Source: Hoylesella oralis ATCC 33269 (GTDB taxonomy: Bacteria; Bacteroidota; Bacteroidia; Bacteroidales; Bacteroidaceae). Taken from it: DNA of 64,000 bases. Positions 18,412 to 27,356 of this stretch are shown one piece after another (within the stretch, counting starts at the first letter, position 1; each line of letters starts with the position of its first letter). The stretch is taken from assembly GCF_000185145.2 (NCBI RefSeq), contig NZ_GL833119.1, forward strand, positions 124,001 to 188,000. Reading direction: 5' to 3'. Under the pieces are notes generated by a model that had not been told where the DNA came from, searched no databases, and worked only from the letters and a program-made list of their open reading frames with translations. The translations under genes were made by a program, and so were the position numbers.

Positions 18412-18457
18412 TCAGCGGAATATCGGTTCAGGCCGATGTTCCGCTGATTTCGTTTTG
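18412..18457 (+). terminator. Terminator of asd
   Basis: TCAGCGGAA (18412-18420) and TTCCGCTGA (18439-18447) form a 9-bp stem, extended inside by CGG/CCG, followed by TTTCGTTTTG. A weaker pair, TGCACTG (18367-18373) and CAGTGCA (18393-18399), lies just before it. Confidence 0.8.
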
Positions 18458-18886
18458 CCCGTAACGCACGATTACATGGCCCCTGTAAGCCCGATGCACC
18501 CCATGCCTATGCCTGATGTACGGGCCTTCTAAGTCCAATACACCATACACCTAACGCCCATACAGTGGCGAAATATGTCGCATATTCGTACCAATCGTTC
18601 TCCCAAAATGTGCTCTATAGCAGGAAATAACCTCTGAGTAAAGCCCGTCGTATCATGTATCTACACAAGTTATTCCCACCATTTTGCAATATCAATATAG
18701 CAAAACAAAGATATTATTTGCAATCTCTACATTACAAAAATCACCATTTATTAGTATTGCAATAACCGGATTTTATTCATACCTTTGCAGCGTCGGAGAA
18801 TTAGAACGCGCTTCTTCCCTTTCGACATTATCAGGATATTAGTGCTCTATGCACAATTGTCTAATTCTAAATAATACAAAATTACA
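18458..18886 (+). other. Intergenic region and leader upstream of pflB
   Basis: About 430 bp without a supported gene. It contains a short inverted repeat GAAATATG-TCG-CATATTC near 18572-18590 and the pflB promoter. I see no FNR-like TTGAT-N4-ATCAA site. Confidence 0.5.
18757..18787 (+). promoter_or_regulatory. Promoter of pflB (-33 and -7)
   Basis: TTG (18757-18759) and TACCTTTG (18780-18787) are separated by 20 bases, an ideal Bacteroidota promoter, giving a leader of about 95 bases. Confidence 0.75.
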
Positions 18887-21136
18887 ATGAAAAATGAGTG
18901 GAGAGGGTTCAAAGGAACCCGATGGACAGACGACATCGATGTAAGGTCATTTATTCAGGATAACTACACTTCGTACGAAGGCAATGAAGATTTCTTGGAA
19001 GGACCTACGGCCGCAACGGAGAAACTGTGGCTCATATTGCAAGGATTACAGAAGGAAGAGCGTGCTAAAGGCGGCGTTCTCGATATGGAGACCGAAGTTG
19101 TATCGGGACTAACCGCATACGGTGCCGCCTATATAGGCGAAGGAACGAAAGATCTGGAACAAGTTGTAGGACTGCAAACCGATAAGCCCCTGAAGCGTGC
19201 TTTCATGCCCTATGGCGGCATAAAGATGGCAGAACAGGCTTGTACTACCTATGGTTATGAGCCCAGCAGCGAACTCCATAAGATATTCACCGAGTATCAT
19301 AAGACGCATAACGATGGCGTTTTCGATGCATATACCGACGAGATGAAACTCGTGCGTCATAACCATATCCTCACCGGACTGCCCGACACTTACGGACGAG
19401 GCAGAATTGTAGGCGACTATCGCCGCGTGGCTCTCTACGGTATAGACTTCCTCATCGAGAAGAAGAAGGAAGACCTGTCGAACGTAGGCTGTGGCGTAAT
19501 GACCGAAGATGTTATCCGTCTAAGGGAGGAAGTCTCCATGCAAATCAAGGCTTTAAAGCAAATGAAAGAGATGGCGGCCATCTATGGATTCGACATATCC
19601 CGTCCGGCCAAGAACGCCAAAGAGGCCGTGCAGTGGCTCTACTTCGGCTATCTGGCAGCCATCAAAACCCAGAACGGCGCCGCCATGTCGGTAGGGCGTG
19701 TGTCTACTTTTTTGGATATATACATCCAACGCGATATGAACGAAGGTGTTCTTACCGAGGCGCAGGCTCAAGAACTGATAGACCATTTGGTGATGAAGTT
19801 CCGTATGGTGAAGTTCGCCCGTATTCCTTCTTACAATCAACTGTTCTCCGGTGATCCCGTATGGGCCACTTTAGAGGTTGCAGGCATGGGACAAGACGGT
19901 CGTTCTATGGTAACTAAGAACGATTTCCGCTTCCTCCATACGCTCGAGAACATGGGACCGTCGCCGGAACCCAACCTCACTGTGTTGTATTGTTCACGCC
20001 TTCCGGAGAATTTCAAGCGCTATGCATCGAAGATATCTGTCACTACGAGCTCGATACAATATGAGAATGACGACGTTATGAGGCCGGTTTGGGGCGACGA
20101 CTACTCCATCTGTTGCTGCGTTTCGGCCACCCAAACGGGAAAGGAGATGCAGTTTTTCGGCGCAAGAGCCAATTTAGCGAAGTGTCTCACGTATGCTATC
20201 AGCGGTGGAGTGGACTCCAAGACGCGCGAACAGTGCGGTCCGGCGCTGCGACCTATAGAGGGTACTGTCGTTACATACGATGAGTTCATGCCACGTTTCG
20301 ACGATATGATGGAATGGCTGGCAGGTATATACGTGAATACCTTAAACCTTATTCACTATATGCACGACAAGTATTTCTACGAGGCGGCCGAGATGGCTCT
20401 CATAGATACCGATGTACGCCGCACGTTTGCCACGGGTATCGCCGGTTTCAGCCATGTTGTCGACTCTATAAGTGCCATCAAATACGCCAAGGTCAACATT
20501 ATACGCGACGAAACCGGCTTTCCACTCGAATTCAAGACCGAAGGTGACTTCCCCAGATATGGCAACGATGACGATCGGGCAGATGAGATAGCCGTGTGGC
20601 TGCTAAAGACTTTCATGAAAAAGATACGTAAATACCACACTTACCGCGACTCTGAACCCACGACAAGCATCCTTACGATAACTTCGAACGTGGTGTATGG
20701 AATGTATACAAGCAACATGCCCGACGGACGCCCTGCAGGTGCACCGCTCTCGCCCGGTGCAAATCCCTCCTACGGAGCAGAGAAGACGGGCCTGTTGGCA
20801 TCGCTCAATTCGGTGGCAAAGCTGCCATACGAGTATGCTCTCGACGGCATTTCGAACACACAGACCATCAGTCCGTCGGCATTAGGTCATTCTCAAGACG
20901 AGCAAGTAGAGACACTCGTCGGCGTTATGGACGGCTACTTCGATCGCGGCGCCCACCATCTGAACGTGAATGTCTTTGGGGTTGAGAAACTTATAGACTG
21001 CATGGAACACCCCGAAAAGGAGGAATACGCCAACTTCACCATCCGTGTAAGCGGATATGCCGTGAAGTTTATCGACCTTACACGCGAACAACAATTAGAC
21101 GTTATCGCGCGTCAGGCGCACGAACGTCTGGCCTGA
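18887..21136 (+). CDS. pflB: Formate C-acetyltransferase (pyruvate formate-lyase)
   Basis: This 749-residue glycyl-radical enzyme converts pyruvate and CoA to acetyl-CoA and formate under anoxia. The active-site cysteines are in [12 protein letters not shown] (Cys409-411, three in a row where two are essential). The radical glycine is Gly723 in [14 protein letters not shown] near the C-terminus. Length and motifs match true PFL rather than the diol-dehydratase branch. The activase pflA follows after a hairpin, and a strong promoter precedes the gene. Confidence 0.97.
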   Translation: MKNEWRGFKGTRWTDDIDVRSFIQDNYTSYEGNEDFLEGPTAATEKLWLILQGLQKEERAKGGVLDMETEVVSGLTAYGAAYIGEGTKDLEQVVGLQTDKPLKRAFMPYGGIKMAEQACTTYGYEPSSELHKIFTEYHKTHNDGVFDAYTDEMKLVRHNHILTGLPDTYGRGRIVGDYRRVALYGIDFLIEKKKEDLSNVGCGVMTEDVIRLREEVSMQIKALKQMKEMAAIYGFDISRPAKNAKEAVQWLYFGYLAAIKTQNGAAMSVGRVSTFLDIYIQRDMNEGVLTEAQAQELIDHLVMKFRMVKFARIPSYNQLFSGDPVWATLEVAGMGQDGRSMVTKNDFRFLHTLENMGPSPEPNLTVLYCSRLPENFKRYASKISVTTSSIQYENDDVMRPVWGDDYSICCCVSATQTGKEMQFFGARANLAKCLTYAISGGVDSKTREQCGPALRPIEGTVVTYDEFMPRFDDMMEWLAGIYVNTLNLIHYMHDKYFYEAAEMALIDTDVRRTFATGIAGFSHVVDSISAIKYAKVNIIRDETGFPLEFKTEGDFPRYGNDDDRADEIAVWLLKTFMKKIRKYHTYRDSEPTTSILTITSNVVYGMYTSNMPDGRPAGAPLSPGANPSYGAEKTGLLASLNSVAKLPYEYALDGISNTQTISPSALGHSQDEQVETLVGVMDGYFDRGAHHLNVNVFGVEKLIDCMEHPEKEEYANFTIRVSGYAVKFIDLTREQQLDVIARQAHERLA

Positions 21137-21206
21137 TCCGCTTTCAGCCGCCCTGTTCGGGGCGGTTACACACTGTCGGAGGAGCAGTTTTAATCACAAT
21201 ACATTC

Positions 21207-21246
21207 AAGGAAATCCTCCCATAATGAGAGGATTTCCTTATTTTTT
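21207..21246 (+). terminator. Hairpin between pflB and pflA
   Basis: AAGGAAATCCTC (21207-21218) and GAGGATTTCCTT (21228-21239) form a perfect 12-bp stem with a 9-base loop, followed by ATTTTTT. It looks like an intrinsic terminator that would let only part of the transcription reach pflA. It overlaps the frame's earliest ATG (21224), which therefore is unlikely to be the pflA start. Confidence 0.85.
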
Positions 21247-21280
21247 ACAGCGAACAAAGACAATGATATCAGGCAATAAC

Positions 21281-22075
21281 ATGTTAACAGAAGCAACACA
21301 AATCACCGTACCCGTCACCACGAAAACAAGCGGCGAGCCTCTCATGGGGGCCGTTCATTCGGTAGAATCGTTCGGTTCGGTGGACGGACCGGGTATACGT
21401 TTCGTCATTTTCCTTAAAGGATGCCGGATGCGGTGCCGCTATTGTCATAACCCAGACACATGGGACAAGCATTCCAAAGATATGCGCTCGGCCGACGAAC
21501 TGATCGAACAAGCGCAGCGATACCGCTCGTATTGGGGTGCTAAAGGGGGCATAACCGTGAGCGGAGGAGAAGCTCTGTTGCAGATAGATTTCCTGATCGA
21601 CCTCTTCAGAAAGGCAAAAAAACTGGGCATCAACACCTGTTTAGACACGTCGGCACAGCCTTTTACGCGCCGAGAACCGTTCTTTTCGAAGTTCAACGAG
21701 CTGATGCAATATACCGATCTTATACTTTTAGACATCAAACACATCGACTCCGAAGAACATAAGAAACTCACCGGCTGGGGTAATGAGAACATTCTGGACT
21801 GTGCACACTACCTGTCTGACATCGATAAACCGGTATGGATACGCCACGTACTTGTGCCCTCGATCACCGACAACGATGCTTCTCTTCGCCGTTTACGGGC
21901 GTTTTTGAAGACTCTCCGCAACATCCGTCGCATCGAGGTGCTGCCTTATCATTCGATGGGCATGTACAAATGGGAGGCTTTGGGCATCCCCTACACCCTC
22001 AAGGATATAGATGCACCGACAAAAGAGCGCGTGCGCAATGCCGAAAGAATATTGCGCGGCGAAGACGAGGCATAG
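21281..22075 (+). CDS. pflA: Pyruvate formate-lyase activating enzyme (radical SAM)
   Basis: This roughly 264-residue enzyme abstracts hydrogen from the PFL glycine using S-adenosylmethionine and a 4Fe-4S cluster. The cluster motif CxxxCxxC is CRMRCRYC, preceded by VESFGSVDGPGIRFVIFLKGC and followed by HNPDTW, as in E. coli PflA. GGEALLQ is the SAM-contact region. Starts at 21263, 21281 or 21344 are all possible. The gene lies downstream of a terminator-like hairpin after pflB, so levels may be much lower than those of pflB. Confidence 0.93.
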   Translation: MLTEATQITVPVTTKTSGEPLMGAVHSVESFGSVDGPGIRFVIFLKGCRMRCRYCHNPDTWDKHSKDMRSADELIEQAQRYRSYWGAKGGITVSGGEALLQIDFLIDLFRKAKKLGINTCLDTSAQPFTRREPFFSKFNELMQYTDLILLDIKHIDSEEHKKLTGWGNENILDCAHYLSDIDKPVWIRHVLVPSITDNDASLRRLRAFLKTLRNIRRIEVLPYHSMGMYKWEALGIPYTLKDIDAPTKERVRNAERILRGEDEA

Positions 22076-22182
22076 CCTCTTAGGCATAAAAAATTTTCCT
22101 CTGTGTGCGCAAGATTATTCGTTTTCTGCGTTTTAAGTATATAAACACATTCGATAGATGTATCATTTATATACCACAGATT

Positions 22183-23457
22183 ATGAAAATAACCTTCTTA
22201 CACACATGCTCTATCGCCCTTATAGGGGCGGTCTGTCTGGCATCTTGCAGCACTTCTGAAAACACAGAAGGCTACACTTACACCGAAAAACGCCTTTACG
22301 ATTTGGTAAAGATAGACTTGGATGCCAAGCAAAAAACCTACGTCAACAGCAACAACCGGTTCGCCTTCAACCTCTTCCGCACAGTTTCGGATGCAGAAAA
22401 TGCACAAAACAGTTTTCTTATTTCGCCGTTGAGCGCCACCTATGTGCTCGGTATGCTCAACAATGGCGCCACAGATGTCACCCGCGAAGAGATCAACCGT
22501 GTGCTCGGTTTCGGCGGTGCAGATGCGCAAGGCATCAATGCTTTCTGCAAAAAACTTATCGAAGGAGCGCCAAATGTAGACAAGAGCGTAAAGATAAACA
22601 TAGCCAACTGCATTGAAGTGAACCGCGACTATGCGCTGAAAACCGATTTCAAAAAGACGGTAGAAACAGCCTATCACGCTCAAGTAGAGAACTTGGATTT
22701 CGGCGACAGCTACACCCTGACGCATATTAACGACTGGTGCAATCGCCAGACCAACGGCATGATTTCTTCGATTTTGGATAAGATAAATCCCTCGGCTGTA
22801 GCATATACGCTCAACGCCATCTACTTTAAAGGCGTATGGAGCACTCCGTTCGATCCGAAAGAAACCAAAGAGAAACCCTTTACAACGGCTTCGGGCAGCA
22901 AACAACAAGTACAGATGATGCACATGAACGACCTTCTGGCCTACACAAAGAACAAAGATTACGCCACTCTGCAGCTGGGCTACGGCAACGGGGGATACCG
23001 TATGTTGCTGCTACTTCCCAATGAAGGCAAGACAATGGGCGATGTTATCGGCGGTCTTACTGCCGACCGTTGGATAGAAAACCTGAATGCATTGACGTCG
23101 TACAAGGTAGATGTGGAACTTCCGCGCTTCGAATCGGAATACAAGATAGAGCTTAACAAAACGTTAGAAAGCCTCGGCGCAGCAAGTATGTTCGACAAGA
23201 ACAACGCACGGTTCCCCAATCTATGCGAAAGAGATACATATATTTCGATGATTCTACAGCGCTCCAAAATAAAGGTAAACGAAGAAGGAACCGAGGTAAG
23301 CACGGTAACTGTCGCCGAAAGCGCATGCACATCAATCGGTCCGCAGCTTGTTAAAACAGCCGTATTCCATGCAGATCGTCCGTTTATCTATGCCATTGTA
23401 GAGAGCACCACAGGCTCTATCATTTTTATAGGTACCTACAAGGGCGCCGAAAAATAA
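22183..23457 (+). CDS. Serpin-family protease inhibitor, lipoprotein
   Basis: This 424-residue protein starts with a lipoprotein signal peptide (ITFLHTCSIALIGAVCLASC), so the mature protein begins at the lipobox Cys and is lipid-anchored. The serpin fold follows: NNRFAFNLFRTVS, SFLISPLSATYVLGMLNNGA and the C-terminal FHADRPFIYAIVESTTGSIIFIGTY. The reactive-centre hinge is NEEGTEVSTVTVAES. Counting from the hinge, the scissile bond is near ...ACTS/IGP, suggesting a small P1 residue and an elastase- or cysteine-protease-like target. P12-P9 is VSTV, less Ala-rich than classic inhibitors. The upstream ATG at 22105 would bury the signal, so ATG 22183 is preferred. Confidence 0.9.
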   Translation: MKITFLHTCSIALIGAVCLASCSTSENTEGYTYTEKRLYDLVKIDLDAKQKTYVNSNNRFAFNLFRTVSDAENAQNSFLISPLSATYVLGMLNNGATDVTREEINRVLGFGGADAQGINAFCKKLIEGAPNVDKSVKINIANCIEVNRDYALKTDFKKTVETAYHAQVENLDFGDSYTLTHINDWCNRQTNGMISSILDKINPSAVAYTLNAIYFKGVWSTPFDPKETKEKPFTTASGSKQQVQMMHMNDLLAYTKNKDYATLQLGYGNGGYRMLLLLPNEGKTMGDVIGGLTADRWIENLNALTSYKVDVELPRFESEYKIELNKTLESLGAASMFDKNNARFPNLCERDTYISMILQRSKIKVNEEGTEVSTVTVAESACTSIGPQLVKTAVFHADRPFIYAIVESTTGSIIFIGTYKGAEK

Positions 23458-23487
23458 ACAAACAACGATCGCAATATCTCCAATACG

Positions 23488-23527
23488 TTTGCCCCGACGG
23501 CCATTTCCGTCAGGGCAAACATATGCT
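23488..23527. terminator. Terminator between serpin and ridA genes
   Basis: TTTGCCCCGACGG (23488-23500) and CCGTCAGGGCAAA (23507-23519) pair almost perfectly around a 6-base loop, with CTTTTTT nearby at 23524. It lies between convergent genes. Confidence 0.75.
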
Positions 23528-23611
23528 TTTTTCGGTTGTTTACAGTGCTTTTACCGTTACCGTATCGCCGTACTGCCAACCTTACACTGCCTATCTGTCG
23601 AAACTGCCCAC

Positions 23612-23986
23612 CTACTTTACGGCGATACATTCTACTTCTACCAGCGCCTCTTTGGGCAATGTTCTTACGGCAACTGCCGAACGCGCCGGAAACGGTTCCT
23701 TGAAGAACTGTGCATACACCTCGTTCATGGCAGCGAAGTTCCCCATGTCTGAAAGAAATATAGTGGTCTTCGCAACGTGCGAAAGGTCTGTTCCGGCCTC
23801 GACAAGTATATGCTGCGCATTGGTCAGACTTTGCCTTGTCTGCTCCTTGATGCCACCTTCAACGAACTTACCCGTTGCAGGATCGACGGGCAGTTGTCCG
23901 GATACGAACACTAAACCATTGGCCTCAATGGCCTGACTGTAGGGGCCGATCGCCTTGGGCGCCCTGTCTGTGTGCAATGCTTTCAT
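23612..23986 (-). CDS. ridA: RidA-family enamine/imine deaminase
   Basis: This 124-residue protein matches RidA (YjgF/UK114), which hydrolyses reactive 2-aminoacrylate and related enamines released by PLP enzymes. Features are APKAIGPYSQAIEANGLVFVSGQLPVDP at the N-terminus and the C-terminal FPARSAVAVRTLPKEALVEVECIAV, where the Arg binds the substrate carboxylate and the late Glu activates water. RidA forms a cytosolic trimer. It is monocistronic, with a promoter about 110 bases upstream. Confidence 0.95.
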   Translation of the reverse strand: MKALHTDRAPKAIGPYSQAIEANGLVFVSGQLPVDPATGKFVEGGIKEQTRQSLTNAQHILVEAGTDLSHVAKTTIFLSDMGNFAAMNEVYAQFFKEPFPARSAVAVRTLPKEALVEVECIAVK

Positions 23987-24097
23987 AAGCTGTGAAATTT
24001 ATATCGGTTCTGTATTATTGATAATCTTCCCAAATACATGCCACGTTTTATAGGAAATCTCTAACCGCAACATCTTCCTATCATTCTTATCCGGTTG

Positions 24098-24105
24098 CAA
24101 AATTA
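24098..24105 (-). promoter_or_regulatory. -7 box of ridA
   Basis: TAATTTTG on the minus strand fits TAnnTTTG, leaving a leader of about 105 bases. Confidence 0.5.
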
Positions 24106-24230
24106 ATCATTTATCAGGAATGTAGGCCACACGGAAGCATATAAAAATCTATTTTCTTTCTCCAAATATGCGAATTATATATAAGTGGTAATAAAAACAA
24201 CTCATTCGCACATCGTAGATAGAAGTACGT

Positions 24231-24300
24231 TCTAAGCCCGACAGGTATACGGTTTAACGATGATAGGAGTACGGTTTGTCTGCGACAGACAACACATATA
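24231..24300. repeat. REP-like intergenic element, copy A
   Basis: TCTAAGCCCGACAGG (24231-24245) is followed by the palindrome TTGTCTG-CGA-CAGACAA (24276-24292) and CACATATA (24293-24300). Copy B at 27003-27050 shares 14 of 15 bases of the first block and the same ending. Confidence 0.55.
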
Positions 24301-24382
24301 TAGGCAACGGCTGAACAGAGCAAGACAAACGGACACTGCAAATTTAAACAACGGTTGCCATCGTTTTTCAAGAATATTTGTG

Positions 24383-24390
24383 TATCTTTG
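24383..24390 (+). promoter_or_regulatory. -7 box of the cytidylyltransferase-epimerase operon
   Basis: TATCTTTG lies 36 bases upstream of ATG 24427, whereas the alternative ATG 24355 lies upstream of this box. Confidence 0.6.
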
Positions 24391-24426
24391 CCTGCAATCC
24401 CGCATCACTACGAACACTATACGATT

Positions 24427-25146
24427 ATGAACGTTGCATTACTTACGGCCGGCGGCACGGGAAACCGCATGGGACAAGACATTCCCAAGCAGTTTATGGC
24501 CATCGATAACATTCCCGTTATCATCTATACCCTGCAGGCTTTCCAAACACATCAGCAGATAGATGCCATTGCAGTGGTATGCCTTAAAGGTTGGGAAGTG
24601 GCCCTTCAAGCCTATTCCAACCAGTTTAATATAACCAAACTCAGATGGATTTTCGAGGGTGGAGACAGCAACCAACACTCCATTCGCAACGGTCTTGAAG
24701 GGCTGAAGCAGGGCGGTTGCGCCGACAGCGATATCGTATTGGTGCACGATGGCGTGCGTCCGCTCGTGTCGGAACGTATCATTTCGGAGAATATCGCTAA
24801 GTGCAAAGAGTTCGGTTATGCCGTTACAGGCATGATATGCAAGGAAGCTATCATGCAAAAAGTAGACGACACGGTGAAGAATATAACCATCCCACGCGAA
24901 GAACTCGTGCGCACTCAGACACCTCATACCTATCGCTTGGGCGATTTGATAGACGCTCATCGGCGGGCAGAACGCGAACATATCGAAAACACAGTGGCCT
25001 CATGTACGCTCATGGGGGCACTCGGAATTGAAGATCAGCACTTGGTTATGGGCTCCGAACGCAACGGATTGAAGCTCACTCAGACCGAAGATATAGAACT
25101 GTTCAAGGCACTTATTCATACCGAGCACGACACATGGCTGAAATAA
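24427..25146 (+). CDS. IspD/TarI-family cytidylyltransferase, probably glycan-associated
   Basis: This 239-residue protein is a CTP-dependent cytidylyltransferase: LTAGGTGNRMGQDIPKQF forms the nucleotide loop and VLVHDGVRPLVS the metal/substrate segment. IspD makes CDP-methylerythritol and TarI/Bcs1 makes CDP-ribitol; the two are close homologues. The KGWEVAL segment, the HDGVRP form and the neighbours (overlapping SDR gene, LicD nearby) favour a CDP-alditol role in surface glycan synthesis. The MEP-pathway gene dxr is 20 kb away, so a dedicated ispD may be elsewhere. The start is set by the promoter at 24383-24390. Confidence 0.8.
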   Translation: MNVALLTAGGTGNRMGQDIPKQFMAIDNIPVIIYTLQAFQTHQQIDAIAVVCLKGWEVALQAYSNQFNITKLRWIFEGGDSNQHSIRNGLEGLKQGGCADSDIVLVHDGVRPLVSERIISENIAKCKEFGYAVTGMICKEAIMQKVDDTVKNITIPREELVRTQTPHTYRLGDLIDAHRRAEREHIENTVASCTLMGALGIEDQHLVMGSERNGLKLTQTEDIELFKALIHTEHDTWLK

Positions 25147-26183
25147 ACGCAACGAACCTCTATGCAAGAGATATTCTCTCCGTGGGACAGTTCGACCTGC
25201 CATGGCAGCAACTCGATGGAAAGAACATCCTTATCACCGGCGCCACGGGGCTCATCGGGGGCTGTATAGTAGATGTACTGATGGCCGATAGGCATGCCGA
25301 TTACACCGTCTATGCCGCCGGCCGCAACGAACTACGCGCCAAAGAGCGTTTTTCCGCCTATTTTGCATCGCCGTATTTCCGGTTTCTGAAATTGGATGTA
25401 ACGCAGCTGATCGACTGCGATATTCCTTTCGAATATATCATCGATGCCGCCGGAGGAGCCGCTCCGAAGCTCTACAGTACCGATCCTGTGGGCGTTATGA
25501 TGTCTAACTTCTACGGCGCGAGCAACCTTCTAACCTACGGAAAGCGCCACGGTTTGAAGCGTTTTCTGTATGTATCGTCGGGCGAGGTGTACGGTGAAGG
25601 CGACGGACGTGCCTTTACCGAGGACTATAGCGGTTATGTAGATTGTACACAGGTGCGCTCTTGTTATCCGTCGGCCAAACGGGCTACCGAGACTCTGTGC
25701 GTATGCCATGCGCAACAATATGGCATTGAAACGGTGATAGCCCGCCCGAGTCACACCTACGGACCGTGCTTTACAGAGGTTGATAACCGCGTATATGCAC
25801 AGTTTATACGTAATGTCTTGCGCGGCGAAGACATCGTTTTACAGAGCAAAGGCGACCAGTTTCGCTCGTGGATATACGTGGTAGACTGCGCCAATGCCAT
25901 ACTCTTTCTGCTGTTAAAGGGCGAAAACGGGCAGGCTTACAACGTGGCCGATACGCATTCGAACATCACTATATTCGAATTGGCACGCACGGTTGCCGAC
26001 CTTACCCGCCGCAAAGTGGTGTTCAAGATACCCGATGATGCGTCGAAAGGCGTAACGACTCCCATCACCAAAGCCATATTCGACACCTCTAAACTGCAAC
26101 GCTTAGGATGGATGCCCCGCTACTCTATCCGCGATGGAATGGCCCATACGCTCGATTATTTTACAGCAATTCGGGAAGAATAA
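25134..26183 (+). CDS. NAD-dependent epimerase/dehydratase (extended SDR)
   Basis: This 349-residue protein has a Rossmann motif NILITGATGLIGGCIVDVL near residue 30, the serine of LYVSSGEVYGEG, and the catalytic YPSAKRATE (YxxxK). The C-terminal part (ILLLKGENGQAYNVADTHSNITIFELA) is typical of sugar-nucleotide epimerases. It overlaps the cytidylyltransferase gene by 13 bp, so the two are translationally coupled and probably act on the same sugar or alditol pathway. The substrate is unknown. The 3' end overlaps the convergent licD gene by 23 bp. Confidence 0.88.
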   Translation: MAEINATNLYARDILSVGQFDLPWQQLDGKNILITGATGLIGGCIVDVLMADRHADYTVYAAGRNELRAKERFSAYFASPYFRFLKLDVTQLIDCDIPFEYIIDAAGGAAPKLYSTDPVGVMMSNFYGASNLLTYGKRHGLKRFLYVSSGEVYGEGDGRAFTEDYSGYVDCTQVRSCYPSAKRATETLCVCHAQQYGIETVIARPSHTYGPCFTEVDNRVYAQFIRNVLRGEDIVLQSKGDQFRSWIYVVDCANAILFLLLKGENGQAYNVADTHSNITIFELARTVADLTRRKVVFKIPDDASKGVTTPITKAIFDTSKLQRLGWMPRYSIRDGMAHTLDYFTAIREE

Positions 26184-26967
26184 ATACCGCGTGGAACTCA
26201 CGTTTGTCTACAGGCGGCACCGTCATATAGTCGCCATAAAGGTCTGTAAGGTACGAGTGAACGTCGCAAGGACATGGAAATTCGCGTCCTTCGAATAATA
26301 TCTTCTTCAGCGGTTTGATGGCTTTTTTATCGAAAGACACACCTCTTCCGTTCAACACAGGTATGTCGGAACAGCGCGTTTTCTTCCCCCAAAAGCCGAC
26401 AAACCGCCACAATAAACTCAACAGACAATACTTTCCGCCGAACCAGAAGAACTCTGCAAACGAACGGAACGAATAATAATGCATGCGGTGGAGCACCGAA
26501 TAGCTCTTCGATATGCCCTTTGTAATATGCCTGATCCATGCAGACGGAAGGTTCGGATAGTCTACAAACGGGAAGATATCCACAAAGATACCTTTGCCGT
26601 AATCGGCTTCGAACGTATCTGCACGTTCGATGTAAAGCGAATTGAGATCGCGTATTTTGGTAATAGGTTCCCTTACGCCGGCATCGGTTCGCCTGTTTTG
26701 CAGAAAAAGATGTGCGGGCAATTCCTGCGGGGCTATGGCTTCGAACTTCTTAAAGTCCTCGAGTGTCATCGCTATGTCTATATCATCGTCCCACGGAATG
26801 AACCCTCTATGGCGCACAGCTCCCAAAAGACTGCCCCCATCCAGCCAATATTCTATGCCTTGACGGGTGCAAATGCGGTCGATTTCGGTTAATATATCAA
26901 GCTGTTTTTGCTGACATATCCGCAGATTTTGCTGTGTATATCGCTTCAGTTTATCTTGTTTGTCCAT
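26161..26967 (-). CDS. LicD-family phosphotransferase
   Basis: This 268-residue protein carries the LicD/fukutin nucleotidyltransferase core: YWLDGGSLLGAVRHRGFIPWDDDIDIAM, whose DDDID supplies the metal-binding aspartates. LicD proteins move phosphocholine or another phospho-alditol from a CDP donor onto glycans. The neighbouring CDP-forming cytidylyltransferase could supply the donor. The gene is convergent with the epimerase, overlapping 23 bp. A -7 box (CAAATATA on plus, 27146-27153) lies far upstream and would give a long leader through the REP-like element. Confidence 0.88.
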   Translation of the reverse strand: MDKQDKLKRYTQQNLRICQQKQLDILTEIDRICTRQGIEYWLDGGSLLGAVRHRGFIPWDDDIDIAMTLEDFKKFEAIAPQELPAHLFLQNRRTDAGVREPITKIRDLNSLYIERADTFEADYGKGIFVDIFPFVDYPNLPSAWIRHITKGISKSYSVLHRMHYYSFRSFAEFFWFGGKYCLLSLLWRFVGFWGKKTRCSDIPVLNGRGVSFDKKAIKPLKKILFEGREFPCPCDVHSYLTDLYGDYMTVPPVDKREFHAVFILPELL

Positions 26968-27002
26968 CGTTATTCTTTATTGTCAACACCTTATTCATAA
27001 CT

Positions 27003-27050
27003 TCTAAGCGCGACAGGCAGCATGCCTATCGCCGACAGGCGGCACATATA
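27003..27050. repeat. REP-like intergenic element, copy B
   Basis: TCTAAGCGCGACAGG (27003-27017) is followed by the near-palindrome CCTATCGCCGACAGG (27025-27039) and CACATATA (27043-27050). It is related to copy A and to shorter palindromes at 38541-38555 and 54764-54776. Confidence 0.55.
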
Positions 27051-27218
27051 AAACGGTTAAACGGCATATCTATGCTTATCATTCGTATTTCTTCTTTGTG
27101 CAATTTTACTCGACCGAATGAGTAAAATCGGGCATTCACGCCTTGCAAATATAGCTCATTTCCCTGATACGAGCAAGTAATATGCAAAGAAGTACATACT
27201 TTATTTTGCAGAATATGC

Positions 27219-27249
27219 TTTGTTTTTTAACGCGTTTCGTGTATCTTTG
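27219..27249 (+). promoter_or_regulatory. Promoter of the glycosyltransferase-acyltransferase pair
   Basis: TTTG (27219-27222) and TATCTTTG (27242-27249) with a 19-base spacer form a textbook Bacteroidota promoter, with a leader of about 100 bases. Confidence 0.8.
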
Positions 27250-27356
27250 CAGTCGAATGTCATGCTTTCAAACCATCTGAACAAATATTCTTAATGCCGA
27301 AGACATGTCGTTTCTTTACGAAACAAACGCTATCAAAAAAGTATATAACATAGAAT

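Larger units (their letters stand above)
23987..24426. other. Intergenic region with divergent promoters and a REP-like element
   Basis: About 440 bp between ridA and the cytidylyltransferase gene. It holds a promoter box on each strand and a REP-like sequence at 24231-24300. Small frames on both strands are not supported. Confidence 0.5.
26968..27356. other. Intergenic region with REP-like element and divergent promoters
   Basis: About 390 bp between licD and the glycosyltransferase gene. It contains REP-like copy B (27003-27050), a 15-base block at 27121-27135 identical to 126-140, and a strong plus-strand promoter. No gene is supported. Confidence 0.5.

Noticed and set aside
18350..18886. 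A tRNA or small RNA gene in the asd-pflB gap
   Set aside because: No cloverleaf or GTTCGA-type T-loop was found; only terminator and promoter signals are supported.
21224..21280. N-terminal extension of pflA from ATG 21224
   Set aside because: This ATG lies inside the loop and stem of a terminator-like hairpin, and the extra residues do not fit the family.
25134..26183. Fusion of the cytidylyltransferase and SDR genes into one TarIJ-like protein
   Set aside because: They are in different frames with a 13-bp overlap and a clear stop codon, so they are two coupled genes.
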